DNA from: an uncultured Chlorobiaceae bacterium
Lineage (GTDB): Bacteria; Bacteroidota; Chlorobiia; Chlorobiales; Chlorobiaceae
DNA: 28,790 nucleotides
NCBI GenBank assembly: GCA_903929845.1
Contig: CAIYWF010000117.1
Span: 1-28,790, forward strand
Direction: 5' to 3'
In this document: one piece after another, positions 23,921-28,790 of the stretch
Position numbering within the stretch: position 1 is the stretch's first letter
Layout: each line of letters starts with the position of its first letter
Notes under the pieces: model-generated
The model's input: the letters and a program-made list of their open reading frames with translations, nothing else
Told to the model about the DNA's origin: nothing
Databases searched by the model: none
Program-made: the position numbers and the translations under genes

Positions 23921-23998
23921 GGTTTAGTATAGTATATACGCAGATATATCATAAACAGTTTCATATTAGCAATACACAAAAAATATATCTAACTGATG

Positions 23999-26389
23999 TC
24001 AAAGGAGTTCCTCGCTGAGAGGAGTGGTTTCTGTGTGCCGTATTTCTTTCAGAAGTTCTATGCCATCGGCAGAAAAAGAGAAAAGAGTATCGCTTGAAAA
24101 TATGGTACTATAATCTTGTGGTTTAAAGAACGGAAGAAATTTCTGGCAATGTTCATCAAGGCGCTTCAGATAGAAATGAGTGTTCTCATCAGGTTTTTCT
24201 TTATTCCAATCTGAAGCGATCTTTCCTTTCTCCCAGGAAGCATTTCCAACGCCGGTTCCTGAAACATAAAAGGTTATACGGTCTCCTTTCGTAATCTCAA
24301 TACCGGCTTTTATTGCAATTTCATAGGTAATTGATTTTGATCTTTTTCCAGATTTTACATCATCAAGATACTGTTCAATAGAACTTTTCATGGTTTCGGT
24401 TCTCGAAAATTCAGACACATCCAGTTCATGGCGCTGAATCTTTTCTTTGTATTCGATGAAAAGAGTATGCAATCCAATGATATTCTCTGTCAACAGCATC
24501 TCAAATCCTCTGCGCACAAAATCTCTGCCAAATTTTTCTCCACTTCTGCTGGTCAGTGAAGAGCCTTTCAGGGTCATGACACAATCATAGTCGAGCAGTG
24601 CATAATTTTTTTTCATGTAAGAGATCATTTTTTTGAATCTCCCATCAAATCCAATATTGATTCCTTGAGGCATGAGTGCGGACACTTCAGAGACCAGCTT
24701 TTTTTCATCAAATTCAGTTGTTATGTCTGATGGTGGTATAAACAGAATACCGTCAGTGTCCACCTCAATGACCTTGCATCCTCTGGCTTCAAACCCATAA
24801 ATCATTTTCTTTGCCAGGCTTTGTCCTGTTGATGTTACTTTGTCAGCCTCAACAAAATCATTGAAAATGCCACTGCTGAAACCAAGGTATCCGTACATGG
24901 CATTGATAAGGATTTTAAATGAGCTTTGCATCGCATCAAAATTAGCAGCCAGCGATGTATGACCAAGGCTTTTTTCTTCGTATGACTTGTCTTTTGCTTT
25001 AAAACGCAGTTCTTTCAGCTCGTTCAGCACCCCTGGAAACACCCGTAATTCATCACTTTTTGGGCAAATATTATAGGAAAGCATGATCGAAGGATAGAGC
25101 GATTCTACATCTGCGTAGACAATTGGCCCGAGAATTCCTTTAAGGAATACTTCGGTATACCCTCCTGAGTGCTGCTGACCGGATGTTGGTTTTGGAATAG
25201 ACTGTTTACGACGCAGATATTCTCTCACGAGAAGAACTTCAATTTTAGCTGCCTGCCCAATTCGCGCAGTCATAGCGTATGTGTAGGGCAGCATTTGTGC
25301 CAGATAGAAATTACTACCGGACAGCAGTGAAGAAAGTGCTCTTGTTTCACGGACGTCATCCAGAGCGTATGCAAGCAGCTTTTCATGGTTATTTTTCCAT
25401 AGTTGAGCAATATCCTTGTAATCGACGTATGTTCGATCAGGGCTTGCAAAGCCAAAATGTTTTGCCACTGCTTTAAGACCGTAACTCTGCATTGAGCGTT
25501 TAGAGACATCATAACTCTGAACCAGAAAGAGAGTATCTATAACATGCCGTCCTGGTATATCAAAGAAAGGGTAATCAATGCTTCTTTCTGCAAACCTGAT
25601 GCTTGCAGGGAATGTTTTAGGGAGCATTCCATTGCGTCCTATCGTAAATGGAATACCATGTCTTTCACAACGGCGCTGGAGATAGGGAAGGTCAAAATTG
25701 AAAATGTTGTGTCCTTCAATAACATCAGGATCTTTTTTTACTAACAAGGCAATAAGCTCTTCAAGTAATTTTTTTTCAGTGCTGTTTTTTGAATGTAGCA
25801 CCGATTCCCATCCCCGACTATCGCTCAGAGAGATAATAATTACCTCTTCTTCATTACCATTAACTCCTTCTGAGCGCTTTCTTGTTGGGTCGTAATTGGT
25901 CTCTATATCAAGCTGTATACGGTAGAGGTCGTCGAACATCATTCCTTTGAAAAGTGTCTTTCCACTCTGAAGCAGATAATGAGTTACCGCATCCCCCTTG
26001 TTATACACAAGAGAATTGCTATCGTAAGAAATAGTACTGTTTTGTGTTTCATTGTCGTTGCTATAGCGCCTCTTATTGATAAACATAATGGCGTCTCTTT
26101 GATTTCTCCAGCTTCTGAAAATTGCAAGACACTTGTAATAATTGGAACCTCCAAGTTTTACAAGCCAGAATTTCTCTTTGTCTTCTGGCACAAAACCATC
26201 AAGCAGAGAGCTATCAGAAAGAAAAATAAATGGGTAAAACAGCTCATCATGAAAACGAACCATTCCATTTTCTCGGTTAAATACTCTTATATGGGTATCG
26301 GAAAGTTGGTAAGCCCCGACAATACCCTGTTCTTTATCTTTGCCGAATAAAAGGTCATTGTTGATGATATCACTGATTATACTGTCCAT
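23999..26389 (-). CDS. Family B DNA polymerase (PolB, DNA polymerase II-like)
   Basis: DNA-directed DNA polymerase with 3'-5' proofreading exonuclease. From the ATG at 26389 it is 796 residues. Exonuclease motifs are LDIETNY (D161, E163), GHNIFNFDLPYLQ (about 226-238) and YALDDVRE (Y341, D345). Polymerase motifs are A, DVESLYPSIMLSYN (D427), B, FKILINAMYGYLG (about 491-503), and C, EVDTDGIL (D544, D546). All catalytic aspartates are present, so it should be active. The family acts in repair, replication restart or lesion bypass in bacteria. A TTG five codons upstream is possible, but the ATG has a purine-rich AGAGAGAAGAA lead. The gene lies between the flavodiiron gene and a parS-like site. 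Confidence 0.95.
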   Translation of the reverse strand: MDSIISDIINNDLLFGKDKEQGIVGAYQLSDTHIRVFNRENGMVRFHDELFYPFIFLSDSSLLDGFVPEDKEKFWLVKLGGSNYYKCLAIFRSWRNQRDAIMFINKRRYSNDNETQNSTISYDSNSLVYNKGDAVTHYLLQSGKTLFKGMMFDDLYRIQLDIETNYDPTRKRSEGVNGNEEEVIIISLSDSRGWESVLHSKNSTEKKLLEELIALLVKKDPDVIEGHNIFNFDLPYLQRRCERHGIPFTIGRNGMLPKTFPASIRFAERSIDYPFFDIPGRHVIDTLFLVQSYDVSKRSMQSYGLKAVAKHFGFASPDRTYVDYKDIAQLWKNNHEKLLAYALDDVRETRALSSLLSGSNFYLAQMLPYTYAMTARIGQAAKIEVLLVREYLRRKQSIPKPTSGQQHSGGYTEVFLKGILGPIVYADVESLYPSIMLSYNICPKSDELRVFPGVLNELKELRFKAKDKSYEEKSLGHTSLAANFDAMQSSFKILINAMYGYLGFSSGIFNDFVEADKVTSTGQSLAKKMIYGFEARGCKVIEVDTDGILFIPPSDITTEFDEKKLVSEVSALMPQGINIGFDGRFKKMISYMKKNYALLDYDCVMTLKGSSLTSRSGEKFGRDFVRRGFEMLLTENIIGLHTLFIEYKEKIQRHELDVSEFSRTETMKSSIEQYLDDVKSGKRSKSITYEIAIKAGIEITKGDRITFYVSGTGVGNASWEKGKIASDWNKEKPDENTHFYLKRLDEHCQKFLPFFKPQDYSTIFSSDTLFSFSADGIELLKEIRHTETTPLSEELL

Positions 26390-26433
26390 TTCTTCTCTCT
26401 TCAATATTTTGACTTATTAAACGATATAATATA

Positions 26434-26449
26434 CGTTTCACGTGAAACA
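26434..26449. promoter_or_regulatory. ParB-binding parS-like site (mnmG/polB intergenic)
   Basis: CGTTTCACGTGAAACA, matching the 16-bp parS palindrome TGTTTCACGTGAAACA except at the first base. It lies in the 69-base gap between the polB start and the mnmG stop. Confidence 0.85.
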
Positions 26450-26458
26450 TATAATATT

Positions 26459-28324
26459 TCAGCGCCCTAGATAGATCATAAGAACGGAGATATCCGAAGG
26501 TGAGACACCAAGAATTCTTGAAGCCTGGCCAATAGTCTCAGGTTGATGTTTTTTTAGTTTTTCTCTCCCTTCGTTCGAAAGGCCTGATACGGTATCGTAC
26601 TTGAATGACTGTGGTATTTGATGTGATTCAAGTCGAAGAATCCTGTCAGCCATAGAGAGGTCTCGCTTAAGATATCCTTCATATTTCAGATCAATCTCAA
26701 CTTGTTCATAGAGCAAGACGCTGCTGGTTAGGGCGGTTACAGCATTTTTCAAAGTATCGGATGCTTCAAGGAGCATTGTCAGGTGAATTCCAGGTCGTTT
26801 TAATAAAGTTAAAGCACTTTGTGAGCTTTCAACTATCGGGTACCCAAGATTAGCAAGTATGGTGTTACTTTCACAAGCAAGAACTCTAGTATGTAAAAGA
26901 AGTTCTTTAAGCTCTTGTATATATTTGATATTCTTTTTAGAGGCAGAAAATGTTTCTTCATCAACCAGTCCTGCTATAAACCCAAAATGCCGAAGACGTA
27001 TATCAGCATTGTCATGTCGAAGCAGAAGTCGGTGTTCAGCAGATGAGGTAAACATTCTATAAGGTTCTCTGGCGTCTTTTGTGATGAGATCATCAATGAG
27101 TACACCTATATAGGCATCAGAACGTTTCAGGTGAAGCGGCGGACGTTTCTGAATTTTCAGTGCAGCATTAATACCAGCCATCAGTCCCTGTGCGGCTGCC
27201 TCTTCATAGCCTGAAGTCCCATTAATCTGACCGGCAAAGTAGAGATCGGAAACTAATTTTGTTTCAAGTGTTCTTTTGATTTGATGAGGAAAAAAGTAGT
27301 CATATTCAATTGCATAACCAGGTCTGATCATTTTTACATTGCCCAGACCAGCAATAGAGCGTAAGCCTTCAAATTGAATATCTTCAGGAAGAGAGGTCGA
27401 AAAACCGTTGACATACATTTCATTGGTCTCAAATCCTTCTGGTTCAAGAAAAATATGATGGCTTAATTTGTCCGGGAAGCGACAGATTTTATCTTCAATC
27501 GACGGACAGTATCTCGGTCCAACGCCCTGTACTTTTCCACTAAACAATGGAGATCTATCGAATCCCCTTTTCAGAATATCATGTGTTACTTCGTTTGTCT
27601 TTGTTACAAAACAGCTTATTTGCCGGCGGTTTAATATGGGTATTGTTTTAAAAGAGAAGGTAACTGGCGCCTCGTCACCCTTTTGTTCATCCACAATCGA
27701 GTAGTCGATACTACGAGCATCAATCCGTGGCGGGGTCCCTGTTTTAAGCCTTCCTGATGAAAAGCCAAGACTGACAAGTTGTTCCGTGAGCCCGTAAATC
27801 GGAGGTTCCGCAATGGTTCGCCCACCAGCATAATGATTCATCCCGATATGAATGAGTCCATTGAGAAATGTCCCACAGGTAAGGATTGCTGCTTTGCTCT
27901 TGATGGCTCTGCCTGACGACAGAACCACTGCGCGAAAGGCGTTTGAAGTGCATTCAATGGATGTTACTGTATCCTGAAGAAGATCAATATTCTTTTCTTC
28001 TTCAATTACCTTTCTCATATACAGTGAATACAAGGTGCGATCAGCTTGAGCTCTCGGCGAGAGCATTGCTGGCCCTTTACTTCTGTTGAGCATCCTGAAC
28101 TGTATTCCTGTTGCGTCAATAGCTTTTGCCATTTCCCCACCAAGGGCATCAATTTCTCTGGCAATCTGTCCTTTTGCCACGCCACCGATCGCGGGATTGC
28201 AGGACATTCGCGCTATTGCCGTAAGGTCTGATGAGATGAGGAGGCAAGAGCAACCCATCCTTGCCGCAGCAAGCACTGCTTCGCATCCTGCATGGCCTGC
28301 ACCAGTAACGATGATATCATACAT
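26459..28324 (-). CDS. mnmG: tRNA uridine-5-carboxymethylaminomethyl modification enzyme MnmG (GidA)
   Basis: FAD-dependent enzyme that, with the GTPase MnmE, installs the 5-carboxymethylaminomethyl group on wobble uridine 34 of certain tRNAs. The 621-residue form from the ATG at 28324 begins MYDIIVTGAGHAGCEA, the dinucleotide-binding fold. It continues with SCNPAIGGVAKGQ, KTGTPPRID, RYCPSIEDK, FLEPEG, NGTSGYEEAAAQGLMAGINA, the SAEHRLLLRHDNAD region and a C-terminal helical domain that binds MnmE. A TTG three codons upstream is also open but less likely. Length is normal (E. coli 629). mnmG is found near oriC and the par locus in many bacteria, which fits the parS sites at both ends. Confidence 0.97.
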   Translation of the reverse strand: MYDIIVTGAGHAGCEAVLAAARMGCSCLLISSDLTAIARMSCNPAIGGVAKGQIAREIDALGGEMAKAIDATGIQFRMLNRSKGPAMLSPRAQADRTLYSLYMRKVIEEEKNIDLLQDTVTSIECTSNAFRAVVLSSGRAIKSKAAILTCGTFLNGLIHIGMNHYAGGRTIAEPPIYGLTEQLVSLGFSSGRLKTGTPPRIDARSIDYSIVDEQKGDEAPVTFSFKTIPILNRRQISCFVTKTNEVTHDILKRGFDRSPLFSGKVQGVGPRYCPSIEDKICRFPDKLSHHIFLEPEGFETNEMYVNGFSTSLPEDIQFEGLRSIAGLGNVKMIRPGYAIEYDYFFPHQIKRTLETKLVSDLYFAGQINGTSGYEEAAAQGLMAGINAALKIQKRPPLHLKRSDAYIGVLIDDLITKDAREPYRMFTSSAEHRLLLRHDNADIRLRHFGFIAGLVDEETFSASKKNIKYIQELKELLLHTRVLACESNTILANLGYPIVESSQSALTLLKRPGIHLTMLLEASDTLKNAVTALTSSVLLYEQVEIDLKYEGYLKRDLSMADRILRLESHQIPQSFKYDTVSGLSNEGREKLKKHQPETIGQASRILGVSPSDISVLMIYLGR

Positions 28325-28658
28325 AAATGACAAATTGTTTCACGTGAAACATCCCTTGAATTGTTAAGTAAATTAAAAATAATAGCACATTCCTTGCAGT
28401 TTACCCTGGTGAATTTTGAAATACCGAATAAGGCGTATTAAGTGCGTATATTTAGTTTGTAAATCAATAATGAAAATTCTGTTGTTTTGCAAATCACTGA
28501 CTATGTAAAAATGGCAAAAAGGGAAATAGTTCCGCATCATATTCTGAGACAGGAAGGAGTTACGGAAATCGTCAGAATAAAATGAAGTATTGAGAAAGGC
28601 CTCTTGAAACAAGAAGCTTTTGCAGGCTCTTTAGTGAACCTATGATTGTTAGCCTGAA
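28325..28658. other. 334-base region upstream of mnmG
   Basis: Contains a perfect parS palindrome at 28336-28351. The remainder is A+T-rich. I see no convincing gene or RNA in it; short open frames on both strands lack family features. Confidence 0.5.
28336..28351. promoter_or_regulatory. ParB-binding parS site, perfect palindrome
   Basis: TGTTTCACGTGAAACA, identical to the widely conserved chromosomal parS consensus. It sits 11 bases upstream of the mnmG ATG, so bound ParB could also affect mnmG expression. Confidence 0.92.
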
Positions 28659-28790
28659 TTATTCATGAGCCTCTGTGAAACAGATTTTTTGAGGCAAAAT
28701 GGAAACCACTCCGTGCATAACTTGGCCGTTCAGTTTTATGGGAGGGAAGAAATCGAGTATCAGTGGTTCACCCCTGACAAACAGTGCCCC
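28659..28790 (-). CDS. C-terminus of an unidentified protein, cut by the window edge
   Basis: An uninterrupted minus-strand frame enters from the right edge and encodes 43 residues, GALFVRGEPLILDFFPP followed by IKLNGQVMHGVVSILPQKIC and ending FTEAHE, before TAA. Residue mix and the lack of stops look coding, and it reads in the same direction as mnmG. I do not recognise the family. It could also be a chance frame, since 43 codons is short. Confidence 0.45.
   Translation of the reverse strand, partial: GALFVRGEPLILDFFPPIKLNGQVMHGVVSILPQKICFTEAHE

Noticed and set aside
28511..28585. 24-codon plus-strand frame beginning MAKREIVPHHILRQEG
   Set aside because: Reads like protein but is very short, has no ribosome site and ends abruptly; could be a gene remnant, not supportable.
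28373..28612. 79-codon minus-strand frame upstream of mnmG
   Set aside because: Starts with TTG, has no ribosome site and no family-like motif, and lies in A+T-rich spacer.
1..28790. CRISPR arrays, tRNA/rRNA genes and insertion sequences
   Set aside because: No regularly spaced repeats with spacers, tRNA-like cloverleaf, rRNA segment or transposase was recognised on reading either strand; short or degenerate RNAs could have been missed without a covariance search.

Overview
The window looks like the replication-origin region of a green sulfur bacterium (Chlorobiaceae). This is inference from gene content and protein character: a PolB-family DNA polymerase and a flavodiiron protein beside dnaA-dnaN-recF, a DUF721/DciA gene after recF, a TpsB-type porin near a compact division and cell-wall cluster, and weak or absent Shine-Dalgarno sequences at most starts. 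No 16S gene or photosynthesis marker is present to confirm it.

Left arm, about 1-7223, minus strand: a tight division and cell-wall operon, read right to left as mraZ, rsmH, an ftsL-like gene, ftsI, murE, murF and mraY (cut by the window edge). Most junctions overlap (ATGA, GTGA) or lie within a few bases, which suggests translational coupling. The 346-base leader upstream of mraZ carries three G-rich repeats with an exact 10-base period, as expected for an MraZ operator.

7570-13032: an orphan TpsB/FhaC-type outer-membrane transporter on the minus strand. Divergent from it on the plus strand are an AroQ chorismate mutase, mltG, pgk and a rhomboid protease.

13041-17853, minus strand: an RlmD/RumA-type 23S rRNA methyltransferase, a PAP2 phosphatase, and the classic rpmH-rnpA-yidD-yidC block read away from the origin.

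17854-22629: the presumed bipartite oriC and the plus-strand dnaA-dnaN-recF-dciA block. Upstream of dnaA there is one consensus DnaA box inside a possible promoter. Between dnaA and dnaN there is a perfect 24-bp inverted repeat, four TTATCAACA boxes and a 60-base segment that is 92% A+T.

22666-28790, minus strand: a flavodiiron protein, a family-B DNA polymerase with all exonuclease and polymerase motifs, and mnmG. Two ParB-type parS palindromes flank mnmG, supporting placement near the segregation centre. The far end holds the C-terminus of an unidentified protein.

No tRNA, rRNA, CRISPR array or insertion sequence was recognised. Nearly all genes are housekeeping. The less ordinary content is the origin architecture, the paired parS sites, the MraZ-box array, the orphan TpsB and the origin-proximal PolB.
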